Source of the DNA: Clostridiales bacterium | GTDB lineage: Bacteria > Bacillota > Clostridia > Christensenellales > DTU072 | DNA: 55,826 bases | Assembly: GCA_012838805.1 (NCBI GenBank) | Contig: DUON01000013.1 | Coordinates: 1-55,826, forward strand | Direction of reading: 5' to 3' | Part shown: positions 38,037 through 47,155 of the stretch, one piece after another | Layout of the letters: every line of letters starts with the position of its first letter | How positions within the stretch are numbered: the stretch's first letter is position 1 | The notes under the pieces: model-generated | What the model was told of the DNA's origin: nothing | Databases searched by the model: none | What the model saw: only the letters and a program-made list of their open reading frames with translations | Position numbers and translations under genes: made by a program

Positions 38037-39579
38037 TTCAACAAGAAAACTAAATACATATACCACAAAAGAAAAATATGCATATTTAACAAGCCTTGCA
38101 GGACAAAATGTTATCTATAATATTATCGGCGCCTCACTGGCATACTATATGCAATTCACCATACTCATACCAGCTATGACAGTGAGCTTGATTATGTCCT
38201 TGGCACGGGTATGGGACGCATTCAACGACCCGATTATGGGCACAATAGTCGACAGAACAAGAAGCCGTTGGGGCAAGTGCAGACCGTACTTAATTTTCGC
38301 TCCTTTTCCTATATTTATATTTACAGTTTTGACTTTTACTAATTTTGGCTTTTACGGTCAAGGGACTGCCGCTCAAGATGCATTAATAGTAGCCTGGGCT
38401 GCAACCACTTATGTTTTATGGGGCATGGCGTATACGGTCGGCGATATCCCGCTTTGGGGAATCACCGCACTTATGACCGAAGACAACAAGGACAGAAACA
38501 AGCTCTTGAGCCTTGCAAGAATATTTGGAGGGATAGGCGGAGGTCTCTCTTTATTAACCATGCAGCCTTTGGCGCTTGGCATAGGTGAGCGCCTAACCAA
38601 CACCCCGATTGCAAACGGCAATGCCGCCATAGGCGAAAAATACGGCTTTTTATTCGCCGCGTTTATTTTCGCGGTTATTGGCTGTGCGCTCTTTCAGATT
38701 TGTGGCTTTATAGTAAAGGAAAGAATTCCTGCCTCAAAAGAAAAATACGGCGTAATAGACAATTTCAAGATTATGCTTAGGAACAAGCCATTTAGACAAA
38801 TACTCATATCGGGTATCCTAAGAAGCCCGACCATGCTTATGGCGATTGCAGCCATGCCACTTGTTACATATTACTTCGCCACCAAAAACGCTTTTATGGC
38901 ATTTTTGTTCATAGCTCTTTTGGGCGGAGGTATGTTTGTGGGACAGTTTGTGTCAATGGCATTAACCCCCAAATTATTAACCAAATTCAGCAAGAAAAAG
39001 CTCTATAATTATGGAAACCTGATCGGCGTTATACCTTTCGTACTGCTGTTTGTCGTATATCTGATTGCTCCCAACAGCCTGACCCACCCATTGGCGATAT
39101 TTGTTATATTTATCTTATTCCTCTTTGGCGGAGCGTCTTTTGGACTGACTATGGTCTTGCAGTCACTTATGATAGCCGACGCTGTGGACTATGAGGAATA
39201 CACCAACGGCATAAGACCCGACGGCGTATTCTTCAGCGGACAGACCTTCCTCGCAAAATTGAATACAGGTATTGCCACAATCATATCCGGCATAGCGTAT
39301 TCCATAGTCAGGTTTTCGGATTCCAGAGTCGCCGAACTCAACGCCTTTATTGAGGCGGGCGGAATACCCCGTGAGGAAGCTCATTTCTCGCCTTTTATGA
39401 TGATACTCTTTTTCCTGGTATCCCTGCCTCCGGCGATTGGATGTATCTTAGCGGTCATTCCCACATGGAAATATGCTTTGGACGACGACGAACATCAAAG
39501 AATCCTTGCCGAACTCAATAAGAGAAGACACCAAAAAGAGTTGGAACAAAAGAATCAAGAAATTCAAGAAACCGAATAA
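38029..39579 (+). CDS. GPH-family glycoside/cation symporter
   Basis: A 516-residue, 12-helix transporter of the MelB/XylP type: DAFNDPIMGTIVDRTRSRWG is the family motif after helix 2, and a matching region (DYEEYTNGIRPDGVFFSG) is present in the C-half. Import of a glycoside or uronate with Na+ or H+ is likely. The Glu/Gln-rich tail is cytoplasmic. It is translationally coupled to the lipoprotein. Confidence 0.85.
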   Translation: MTNSTRKLNTYTTKEKYAYLTSLAGQNVIYNIIGASLAYYMQFTILIPAMTVSLIMSLARVWDAFNDPIMGTIVDRTRSRWGKCRPYLIFAPFPIFIFTVLTFTNFGFYGQGTAAQDALIVAWAATTYVLWGMAYTVGDIPLWGITALMTEDNKDRNKLLSLARIFGGIGGGLSLLTMQPLALGIGERLTNTPIANGNAAIGEKYGFLFAAFIFAVIGCALFQICGFIVKERIPASKEKYGVIDNFKIMLRNKPFRQILISGILRSPTMLMAIAAMPLVTYYFATKNAFMAFLFIALLGGGMFVGQFVSMALTPKLLTKFSKKKLYNYGNLIGVIPFVLLFVVYLIAPNSLTHPLAIFVIFILFLFGGASFGLTMVLQSLMIADAVDYEEYTNGIRPDGVFFSGQTFLAKLNTGIATIISGIAYSIVRFSDSRVAELNAFIEAGGIPREEAHFSPFMMILFFLVSLPPAIGCILAVIPTWKYALDDDEHQRILAELNKRRHQKELEQKNQEIQETE

Positions 39580-39600
39580 GACAATCTTTTTTACAAGAAA

Positions 39601-39631
39601 AAAAGGGCTGTTTTTCTCAAACAGCCCTTTT
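39601..39631. terminator. bidirectional terminator between GPH gene and luxS
   Basis: AAAAGGGCTGTTT/AAACAGCCCTTTT, 13-bp perfect stem with a 5-nt loop, T run on both strands. Serves the two convergent genes. Confidence 0.9.
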
Positions 39632-39635
39632 TGAT

Positions 39636-40133
39636 TTATTTTTTCTTTTTCTCCCTTTTTTTGGGATAATTAAAGTTTTCCTTTTTCGCATCAATCAATA
39701 CATTATAGTACATCGCCGCATCGTCTTTCGCCGCCTGCAAGTCCATATCCACACAATATCCGCACTCTATGGGAGTGGCGCCGGGTATATCCCCCTCAAA
39801 ATCAGAAGCGTAATCAAAAGTCCTTTCAATAAACGGTAGGATGTCGGCGGGCTCCATATCGCCTTTGACCACAAGATAAAAGCCCGTTCTGCAACCCATA
39901 GGTCCGAAATAAATTATCCTGTCTTGCCACAAGGGGTCGTTTCTCATATAGCATGCGCAGATATGCTCCAGCGCATGAACGGAACCTGTGTCCATAACCT
40001 CTTGGTGATAAGGTCTTTTCATCCTTATATCAAAGGTCGTGACAATCTTATCCCCCACCGTGTCCTTTCTGGATACATACAAGCCGGGCTTAAGCCGCAT
40101 ATGGTCAATATCAAAACTTGGAATCCTTTGCAT
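39636..40133 (-). CDS. luxS: S-ribosylhomocysteine lyase
   Basis: A 165-residue LuxS: HALEH zinc motif at 53-57, GPMGCRTGFY and the later CGYC region. It recycles S-ribosylhomocysteine and yields DPD, the AI-2 precursor. A Lys-rich C-terminal tail is added. Its terminator is shared with the convergent GPH gene. Confidence 0.93.
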   Translation of the reverse strand: MQRIPSFDIDHMRLKPGLYVSRKDTVGDKIVTTFDIRMKRPYHQEVMDTGSVHALEHICACYMRNDPLWQDRIIYFGPMGCRTGFYLVVKGDMEPADILPFIERTFDYASDFEGDIPGATPIECGYCVDMDLQAAKDDAAMYYNVLIDAKKENFNYPKKREKKKK

Positions 40134-40205
40134 ACAATTTATCCTCTTTATTTTAGGTAATTATTGTAATACAAAATTCCGCATAAAGCAAGTTTATTTT
40201 ACATT

Positions 40206-41498
40206 TTATTTTACCCCTTTGGAAAACTTTATGAATTCGCTTTTTATCTTTTCGAGTAGCTCCTTAGCTGTCTTTCTATCCTTGTCCGTTCCGTAAAGTG
40301 CGGTGGTGAAAGTGATCTGATTTTTATAAGTCGTTAACGCAAGCTGATAGTACGGCGGATACTTTATTGAACCCGTATAATAAAGGTAAGTCGGGCTATG
40401 ACCGTTGAAGTTCACGCAGCTTTCTTTTATCAAACCAATATTGCTTATCCCCAAAAGCGGATTCTTAAAAAAAGTCCCCACCAAGAACTTCCCCACTGCA
40501 TAAGGCATAAAGGAAAAAGCGAACCTTAAAAGGGGCAGTCCATGAAGTCCCGGATAGTTGGACTTCAAGCCGTCCATATCCTCTTTTACTTTTTCAATTG
40601 TCTCAAAGATATCCCCGCCTATATCCTTACCGATATTGCACACTATCATAGAGGTTAAGTTGGTTGCCCCCAAACTCTCTTTATTAGGCATATATCTTCT
40701 CAAATCAACCATGCACGGAACGCCCAAAGCTTTGTTCGGGGGGATGTCGGCGACAGCGTGGATTGCCCTATAAAAACAAGCCACCACCAAGTCGTTTACG
40801 GTGTAGTTAAGCTCCTTCAGCCTTTTTTTGGCTCTTAAGAAATCTTCTTCAGAAATTATCATCTTTTTAATAAACGGCTTGAGGTTTTGGTAAGTCTCAA
40901 AAGGCTTCTCAAAGGGAAAGCATATCTTATCCTTTGACTTTTTTGAATAGCTGATAAGCTTTTGCACCCTCTTCTTTTCTTTCTTATCAAATGCAGAAAA
41001 TATCTGTCTGTCGTCCCGTATACCGTTTTTGAAAGGAATGTCTCCGCTCCCGCCGTTTAAGATATCGGTATAGCTGTCGGCTATGAGCTTTACCGTCAGC
41101 TTGGCGTCCGCTCCGTCCATTACCATATGGTTAATAAGGATATTCAAGGTGTCTTTTCCCTTGTGTCTGACCACAAGCGCCTTTATTTGCTCTTTTCTCT
41201 CGTCGAGTTTTTGAGTCAAAAACTCTTGACAAGGTCTTTCAGGGTTGGACTTTACTTCCAAGAGCTTTACGCAATCTTTGATATTGAAGTATCTTTGTGT
41301 CCAACGCGCGCGGAAAAAGTTCCATTCATACCTGCTTCTCAAGACAGGTATCTTTAAAACTGCATTGAAAAATGCTTTTTTCAACGCCTCAAAATCCAGC
41401 TCCGTCTCAAATTCCAAATAGCAGTGTATCATATGGTCGTTGTACTTTTCCATGGTGTGCTGCATTTTATCCCACATCTCAGCTTTATAATGTTGCAT
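40206..41498 (-). CDS. stand-alone condensation-domain acyltransferase
   Basis: A 430-residue protein of the condensation/acyl-CoA-dependent acyltransferase fold (NRPS C domain, PapA5, AATase). The core motif is NHMVMDGAD (HxxxDG); the C-half has the GVPCMVDLRRYMP and GISNIGLI segments (DFGWG-like region degenerate). No carrier or adenylation gene is nearby, so it may acylate a lipid or alcohol. GGAGG precedes the ATG, and its promoter carries a 10-bp inverted repeat. Confidence 0.75.
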   Translation of the reverse strand: MQHYKAEMWDKMQHTMEKYNDHMIHCYLEFETELDFEALKKAFFNAVLKIPVLRSRYEWNFFRARWTQRYFNIKDCVKLLEVKSNPERPCQEFLTQKLDERKEQIKALVVRHKGKDTLNILINHMVMDGADAKLTVKLIADSYTDILNGGSGDIPFKNGIRDDRQIFSAFDKKEKKRVQKLISYSKKSKDKICFPFEKPFETYQNLKPFIKKMIISEEDFLRAKKRLKELNYTVNDLVVACFYRAIHAVADIPPNKALGVPCMVDLRRYMPNKESLGATNLTSMIVCNIGKDIGGDIFETIEKVKEDMDGLKSNYPGLHGLPLLRFAFSFMPYAVGKFLVGTFFKNPLLGISNIGLIKESCVNFNGHSPTYLYYTGSIKYPPYYQLALTTYKNQITFTTALYGTDKDRKTAKELLEKIKSEFIKFSKGVK

Positions 41499-41512
41499 TA
41501 TATATATCCTCC

Positions 41513-41545
41513 GTTTATGTATCTAATCACATTATATACATAAAC
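41513..41545 (-). promoter_or_regulatory. inverted repeat over the acyltransferase -10 and leader
   Basis: GTTTATGTAT (41513-41522) and ATACATAAAC (41536-41545) are perfect 10-bp arms, 13 bp apart. One arm abuts the SD, the other lies at the -10 box. It may be a repressor operator or an mRNA hairpin. Confidence 0.55.
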
Positions 41546-41559
41546 AGATATACTGTCAA
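41531..41559 (-). promoter_or_regulatory. consensus promoter of the acyltransferase gene
   Basis: TTGACA (41554-41559), 17-bp spacer, TATAAT (41531-41536), minus strand. Confidence 0.8.
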
Positions 41560-41633
41560 TCATTTTTTAATAATTTTTTATTTTTTTCCTAATTTTCCCA
41601 TTTATGCTTTTAAAGGTAAGTTTATTGCAAAAA

Positions 41634-41664
41634 AAATACCGCCTCTACAATTGAGACGGTATTT
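41634..41664 (-). terminator. terminator of the large lipoprotein gene
   Basis: AAATACCGCCTC/GAGACGGTATTT (one C/A mismatch), 7-nt loop, then eight T residues on the minus strand. Confidence 0.85.
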
Positions 41665-41683
41665 CAAAAAATTCATTTGATAG

Positions 41684-43945
41684 TTATTGCACCATTTCGA
41701 CAACCACACTATATCCCGGATAAAGTATTAAGTCATATCTTACCTTTTCGTCTTCTCTGACTTGGTATTTTAGCTCCACATCGATATACCAACCTTCGAA
41801 TTCATAGGTATAGCGTATTCTCTGTGCCGTTCCGGGGGTTGACTGCTCTTCTTCAATAACGACTTTTTCTCTATTGGCTATCAAGAACATCTGCACGCTG
41901 GATTCCACGTCTTCAAGACCTTCTTCAAGCACCGAGCCCGCTGCGATTACGATTTCGTCGATTTTATAGGGATAGTTGTTGGGAAGGTGTGCGGGATTCA
42001 GATCTGGGGTTCTGCCTTTGCCGTCGTTGCCCAGTGTATAGCTTCCCGGAGTCTTATAGCTGTATGTGGTCAGTGTGTTGGGATTCTTGTTTGGTCTGTC
42101 CTTAAGTTCGATTTTCACTTGCCCTACGGAATATCTCATGACCTCATCATGGCTGTTCAAGAATCTACTGATATTATGGGAAGTGTCGTATTCTTCGGTT
42201 GCATAAACGCCCGTGGGGTCGTCCCCTTGACCTTCAATCCAATCGGTGCCGTCACGGTTCTTCATTTTTTTCTTAATTAAAAGGTCCTCAAACGCTTCCA
42301 GCCTCTTGGTTCCGTCGGAATACTGGGAATAGTCATGGTCAAGCGTGGCTTTGACTTCCACTCTTATTCCCTCCCAAGGACTTTGGGGAGCGATATTGTA
42401 CTGATTTTGGGGGTCTGCTTCAGCATAGCTGTTAATGAGTTGAGCCACGATAGCGTTTGTTCTTCCGATAGTTATCTGATGCTCTTCAATTTCGTCCTTA
42501 TATTCGAATTCACCGGCGGGCAGTTCAATATATTTATCGATTTCAAACTGCTCCAGCACAGATGTTTTCTTTTCGGACTGAATATTTCTCAGCATGTCAC
42601 CGCTATAAGAAAGTATATGATACCTTAAGACATTGCTCAATTGGGTATTGTTCATATTATTGAGGATATAGTCCACGATTTTTAGCTGTTGATACTGCAA
42701 AGCCATTTTCTTTTCGTCTTTGGTGGACTGCGCAGTGGTTCCGCTGTCCCTTACCTGTTCGTATTCCCTGCTTGCGGTATTGTATTCTATCAACCTTGCC
42801 TCATCGGCGCTGTAACGGTAAAGGTGGTCCATAAGTATAAGCTGCTGACCAAAGCCCGAGTCCATAGCCCTTGACATCTCTCTTGAGTACTTAAGCTGGG
42901 TATCCGAAAAAGCGGTGCTGATGTCATACACTTCAAGGTCATAGTCTTCTAAATATCCTTGGAACTTGAAGTGCACGGTATAGAATTTTTTATAGAAGCT
43001 GTATTGATACCTATATGCCTTTATGTAATTCTCTCTTTGAATATTTACATATTCTTTGAATTCCGTATGTGTAAAAATCTTTTGGTGGCTGTACTTAAGA
43101 TGTTTTTCAAAGGTTTCGTCGTCCATGGCTTCATGAGATGCTTTGTTGTAGTCATAATAGTAGCCATAGAGTTGAACGGTCTGGGACTGGCTTTGGCGGA
43201 ATTGATTAAATGCCTTGAAATAAACAAGGGCATCAAAGCTCAAATCTCTTTTTACATATTCGTCGTACTCCACATCCATAGGATAGTCATTATGCATCAA
43301 ATGGGACACTTCTATTGCATAGCTTAATTCTTGAATAATAAATCTGCCGAATTCGTCTCCCGTCATGCCTATACTGTAAATCTTCTTCATTATCTTTCTC
43401 TTTTGACGCTGAACATTGTCCTCATCATTGTCGGTGCTGTTGGATTCGTCGGCTCTGTCCTTAAGCTTTTCGAGATAGTCCCAGTCGTCAAAGAAAGACC
43501 AATCGGGATTGTTCACCCATTTTTCAGTAGCGACTATGCTATCCAAGTCATCCGCTCTTTCTTCGCCCGCCATATAGTCGACGATAGCCGTCATCTTTTC
43601 TTTAGATAATGCCGCCTGTCCCATTCTCCTTATGATTTCGTCAGCATCGGCATTGACAAAAATCTTGACGGGAACGGACAATTCATCATATTCTTCGTCT
43701 TCAAGAATTTCTTCCTGTCTTCCCTCAAGTTTGGCGATTTGTTGGTCTATATTGCCATATTCTACGGGTGTAACCTGATAATATGCTACATTTGAACTGT
43801 AATCAGGCAAATCATCAAGTATGGGAACTTCGATACCGTTGCCGTTTCCGTTGCCATTGCCGCTTGGGGGGTTCCCATTACATGCAAACAGCGTCATACT
43901 TAAAAGCAATACGATAAGTATCACAGCAATTCTCTTAAATTTCAT
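41684..43945 (-). CDS. large lipoprotein of unknown function
   Basis: A 753-residue exported lipoprotein: signal peptide, lipobox LFAC (Cys22), then a short Asn-Gly repeat linker and a long helical, Glu/Tyr-rich body without a domain I recognise. Aromatic-rich helices lie at about 200-350. The C-terminal 60 residues look beta-rich. No neighbouring gene explains its role. Composition resembles its neighbours, so recent transfer is not indicated. Has its own terminator. Confidence 0.65.
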   Translation of the reverse strand: MKFKRIAVILIVLLLSMTLFACNGNPPSGNGNGNGNGIEVPILDDLPDYSSNVAYYQVTPVEYGNIDQQIAKLEGRQEEILEDEEYDELSVPVKIFVNADADEIIRRMGQAALSKEKMTAIVDYMAGEERADDLDSIVATEKWVNNPDWSFFDDWDYLEKLKDRADESNSTDNDEDNVQRQKRKIMKKIYSIGMTGDEFGRFIIQELSYAIEVSHLMHNDYPMDVEYDEYVKRDLSFDALVYFKAFNQFRQSQSQTVQLYGYYYDYNKASHEAMDDETFEKHLKYSHQKIFTHTEFKEYVNIQRENYIKAYRYQYSFYKKFYTVHFKFQGYLEDYDLEVYDISTAFSDTQLKYSREMSRAMDSGFGQQLILMDHLYRYSADEARLIEYNTASREYEQVRDSGTTAQSTKDEKKMALQYQQLKIVDYILNNMNNTQLSNVLRYHILSYSGDMLRNIQSEKKTSVLEQFEIDKYIELPAGEFEYKDEIEEHQITIGRTNAIVAQLINSYAEADPQNQYNIAPQSPWEGIRVEVKATLDHDYSQYSDGTKRLEAFEDLLIKKKMKNRDGTDWIEGQGDDPTGVYATEEYDTSHNISRFLNSHDEVMRYSVGQVKIELKDRPNKNPNTLTTYSYKTPGSYTLGNDGKGRTPDLNPAHLPNNYPYKIDEIVIAAGSVLEEGLEDVESSVQMFLIANREKVVIEEEQSTPGTAQRIRYTYEFEGWYIDVELKYQVREDEKVRYDLILYPGYSVVVEMVQ

Positions 43946-44087
43946 ACTTTTACATGCTCCTTTTACTTCATAATAAAAGTTTTACATCATATCTAATTAT
44001 ATCAATGGGGTTGTTAAGTGTCAATATATAATAATATAATAAAAAGGTTAAATTTTGTCACATCCAGACAAAAAACTCTAAAATAGT

Positions 44088-44990
44088 TTATTCGCTAATA
44101 AAAGGCTTTAAGTGCACGCTATGTATTCTCAATCTCTGAAAAATAAAATCGTCAAGCCCCTCTACCTTAGCCCCGCCTCCCATAACAAATATGCCTCTTT
44201 GGGATATGCCCTCTATGCATTCCAAAGGTGCAACCACCAAAGAGCCTTCAATGACTTTTATTATTCTTAAATAACAATGAAGAACATCCTCATAAATATC
44301 CTTAGACGAAATCTCCACTACCCTTGGGCGGGAAGTAATAATATCCCTTCCCGTAACGCTTATTTTTGTATTGTCATTTTCATGAAGGCTGGCAACGGCG
44401 AATTTTATTTTCTCTGCCGTATCTGAAGATATCTTTATCTTAAAAAGCCTTTCGGCGGTGTTTATTATCCTGTTGTCCAGCGTTGCCAAGCCCAAATTCA
44501 GATTATAAGCCAGCACCACGCCGTCTTCGTTTATTATCCCCACATCGGTTTGGGAATGCCCGATATCGGCGACGACCATATTCCCGTATGTCGCCACATA
44601 GGGTTTGAGTTTTTGAAGGCTTTCTTGGAGAATAATATTGCAGTACCCCGCCTCAATAAAAACCCTTTCCAAGTCCCTTTTCTTTTCTGAATTGAGTCCA
44701 CAAGAAAAAAAGACGACTATCTCAGCGCTTTTCTTTATCCTTAAACGGGAAAAATACTCTTTTATCATTAATACGCAAGCGTTGAAATGCATGACGGCAC
44801 CGTCAGATATGGGTGCGATTAACATTTGATTCTGGTCAAGATCGGTCATCCTTAAAGCGTCGTCGCCTGCGGCAACAGCCTTTTTCAAACCTTTCTTTAC
44901 TATAACCAAGCTGGGCTGTTTTAACAATAGTATATTTGTGTAAATCTTTGTGGCACTTGAGCCCATATCCACAAAATACTTTTTATACAT
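44088..44990 (-). CDS. divergent MreB-family actin-like protein
   Basis: A 300-residue actin-fold protein. The three nucleotide sites are visible: DMGSSATKIY (phosphate 1), VADIGHSQTDVGII (phosphate 2) and VMGGGAKVEGL (adenosine). VTGRDIITSRPRVVEISSKDI aligns with MreB, but the usual EEPMAAAIG region is changed to QESLQKLKP and the protein is shorter than MreB (about 335). It is next to maf, as mreB is in Clostridia, but mreC and mreD are absent here. It may be a shape paralogue; function not proven. Confidence 0.75.
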   Translation of the reverse strand: MYKKYFVDMGSSATKIYTNILLLKQPSLVIVKKGLKKAVAAGDDALRMTDLDQNQMLIAPISDGAVMHFNACVLMIKEYFSRLRIKKSAEIVVFFSCGLNSEKKRDLERVFIEAGYCNIILQESLQKLKPYVATYGNMVVADIGHSQTDVGIINEDGVVLAYNLNLGLATLDNRIINTAERLFKIKISSDTAEKIKFAVASLHENDNTKISVTGRDIITSRPRVVEISSKDIYEDVLHCYLRIIKVIEGSLVVAPLECIEGISQRGIFVMGGGAKVEGLDDFIFQRLRIHSVHLKPFISE

Positions 44991-45531
44991 CCAAAATCTC
45001 CCTCAAAATCTTTTGTAATCGATTAATCGGCAGTCCTACTATATTGTCATAGTCGCCCTTATAGCTTTCAACCACAACTTGGTCTTGTATGGCATAAGAG
45101 CCCGCCTTGTCGTACGGCTTATAGTTGTCCACATACCCTTCTATCTCTTCTTGGGTTAGGTTTCTTATTTTTACTTCAGACACCTCAACAAAGCTTATAA
45201 GCTTGTAGTACAAGACCGCCACACCGCTTATCACCTTGTGCCAAAAGCCCCTAAGCTCTTTCAGCATCTCTATGGCGTCTTGTCGGTTTTTGGGCTTGGG
45301 ATAAATCTTATTCCCCAGCGCCACAACAGTATCACAAGCGATGACGATTTGGTTTTTTTCTTTATTGATTGAGTAAGCTTTGTTTATAGCGTTTAATTCA
45401 GCGGTACGCGCGGGAGTTCCCAGCTCCTTTTCTTCTATCTGCGGAACGACTATCTCAAAATCTTTTGTTAACTTTGATAAGAGCTCTTTTCTCCTTGGCG
45501 AAGCGCTTGCTAAAATAATCCTTGAATCCAT
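44983..45531 (-). CDS. maf: Maf nucleotide pyrophosphatase
   Basis: A 182-residue Maf-family pyrophosphatase acting on non-canonical or modified NTPs: ILASASPRRKELL, ACDTVVALGN, and the NIVGLPI segment. Overlaps the MreB-like gene by 8 nt and lies 10 bp after ppx. Confidence 0.92.
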   Translation of the reverse strand: MDSRIILASASPRRKELLSKLTKDFEIVVPQIEEKELGTPARTAELNAINKAYSINKEKNQIVIACDTVVALGNKIYPKPKNRQDAIEMLKELRGFWHKVISGVAVLYYKLISFVEVSEVKIRNLTQEEIEGYVDNYKPYDKAGSYAIQDQVVVESYKGDYDNIVGLPINRLQKILREILDV

Positions 45532-45541
45532 TTTGCAGTTT

Positions 45542-47056
45542 TTACAGTATTTCCAAATTCTTCCTGAACGCTCTCCTAAAGTCCAAAACCGCGCTCATGG
45601 CGTCTTTAATCTCCAAGGTACAGTCACTGTCGCACTCCGTCTTAAGTATCACGCTGTCTCCCAGCACATCGCAAGATATGCCTTTTATGACCCTGCCCAT
45701 GCTTCTGTCAAAACATTCAGCTATTCGGACAATGACCCCAAGCTTTTTGGCGGCGTCAATCTCTTCCGCATTAAGCATAGTCAAATACTGCTCCACTTCC
45801 ATTCCCTCCAAAGGAGTCTTTGCGTGAAGCCCTGCGGCGATTGCGGCGATGACCAAATCTTTTTGGGGTATTCCATAAAGATTGCTATGCAAAATTAAAT
45901 AAAAAGAATGCCTGGGGTGGTCATAGAACTTAAAGCTGGAGCCGATATCGTGAAGCTGAGCCGCCACCCTAAGAATTTTTATATAATTTCTGGGCAGTTT
46001 ATGCAGTACCTTAAGCTGTCTATAAAGCTGTAAAGACAAGTCGAACACATGTTCGGAGTGGGGCACATTCATATTAAAATGGGAAAGCATGGTATAAATA
46101 CTGTGCCCCAAGACATCGCTTATGGGCTTTTCCGCCGTTGAGGGCACTGAATAACGGAACATAACGCCCTCTCTGAAGCCCGCTCCGCTTATTCTTATCT
46201 CGTCAAAATTTAAGGTCTTATTGAGGGTGTTCAAGATAGCCAAAGCAGCCGGGAAGATATCCACCCTTGCGGAAGAAAGTCCCTTTATTCTTGCAGCCTT
46301 GTCAATCTCCAAGACCTTTACTTTCTGATATATTGTATCAAATTCCTTAAAGGATACCGTATAGTTATGAGCCATATCCAATGGATATCTCTTGAACTTT
46401 CTGCTGATTTTTCCAAGGTTTCTCATAGAACCGCCCGCTCCAATCAGCTTGGTGTCCTCGTCTATCATATCAAACCAGCCAAGCTTTTTGACCTCTTCGG
46501 CGACATATTCCTCAATCATCTGCACCCTTTCGGCAGGGTCTTTGGATTTGTTTTGAAATTTTTCCGTCAAGGTGACAGCACCGAAAGGCAAAGTGTCTTG
46601 AGCGATAAGGGTTCTTCTGTTGTAATAAATAATCTTTACCGACCCTCCGCCGATATCCACAATAAGCCCCTTGGGCACATCCATAGAATTTATGACGCCA
46701 GTATACACCAAAGAAGCTTCCTCATGCTGTGAAAGCACAGTAAGCTTTATGCCGCACTGACTGAGCACCTCATCCACAAAGTTCTTTTGGTTCTTGGCTC
46801 TACGCACAGCCGCCGTTCCATATGCGAACATTTTATTGACGCCGTGGCTTTCATACAATTTCTTAAAGGTATTCAAGGTCTTAATCATTTGTTGAACCCT
46901 TAAAGGTCTTAAGAACCCGTCAATCTCCATGTCTTGAGCAAGCCTTACAGGCTCTTTGAGTTCGTCAATAACGACAAAGTATCCCCCGTCTAAAATCTTA
47001 GCGATAACCAATCTCGTCATATTTGAGCCAATGTCAATAATCGCAATCTTTTCCAT
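45542..47056 (-). CDS. Ppx/GppA phosphatase-like protein with HD domain
   Basis: A 504-residue protein. The N-terminal actin-like PPX/GppA part (IDIGSNMTRLVI, VDIGGGSVKII) cleaves polyphosphate or pppGpp; the C-terminal part is an HD-type helical domain (AAQLHDIGSSFKFYDHPRHS). Probably exopolyphosphatase or guanosine pentaphosphatase; which one is not decided. Leads into maf. Confidence 0.85.
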   Translation of the reverse strand: MEKIAIIDIGSNMTRLVIAKILDGGYFVVIDELKEPVRLAQDMEIDGFLRPLRVQQMIKTLNTFKKLYESHGVNKMFAYGTAAVRRAKNQKNFVDEVLSQCGIKLTVLSQHEEASLVYTGVINSMDVPKGLIVDIGGGSVKIIYYNRRTLIAQDTLPFGAVTLTEKFQNKSKDPAERVQMIEEYVAEEVKKLGWFDMIDEDTKLIGAGGSMRNLGKISRKFKRYPLDMAHNYTVSFKEFDTIYQKVKVLEIDKAARIKGLSSARVDIFPAALAILNTLNKTLNFDEIRISGAGFREGVMFRYSVPSTAEKPISDVLGHSIYTMLSHFNMNVPHSEHVFDLSLQLYRQLKVLHKLPRNYIKILRVAAQLHDIGSSFKFYDHPRHSFYLILHSNLYGIPQKDLVIAAIAAGLHAKTPLEGMEVEQYLTMLNAEEIDAAKKLGVIVRIAECFDRSMGRVIKGISCDVLGDSVILKTECDSDCTLEIKDAMSAVLDFRRAFRKNLEIL

Positions 47057-47155
47057 TTCCCTCTCCGATTTTTACTATATTTTTATCTTAGGTATATTGC
47101 ATAAGCCATTATAACATATTGCAACAAAATTGCAATACCATACGACAATATATTA

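Noticed and set aside
46042..46055. Second CGAAC-N4-GTTCG match (LexA-like)
   Set aside because: It lies inside the ppx coding sequence (codons for SEHVFD), away from any promoter, so it is probably a chance match.
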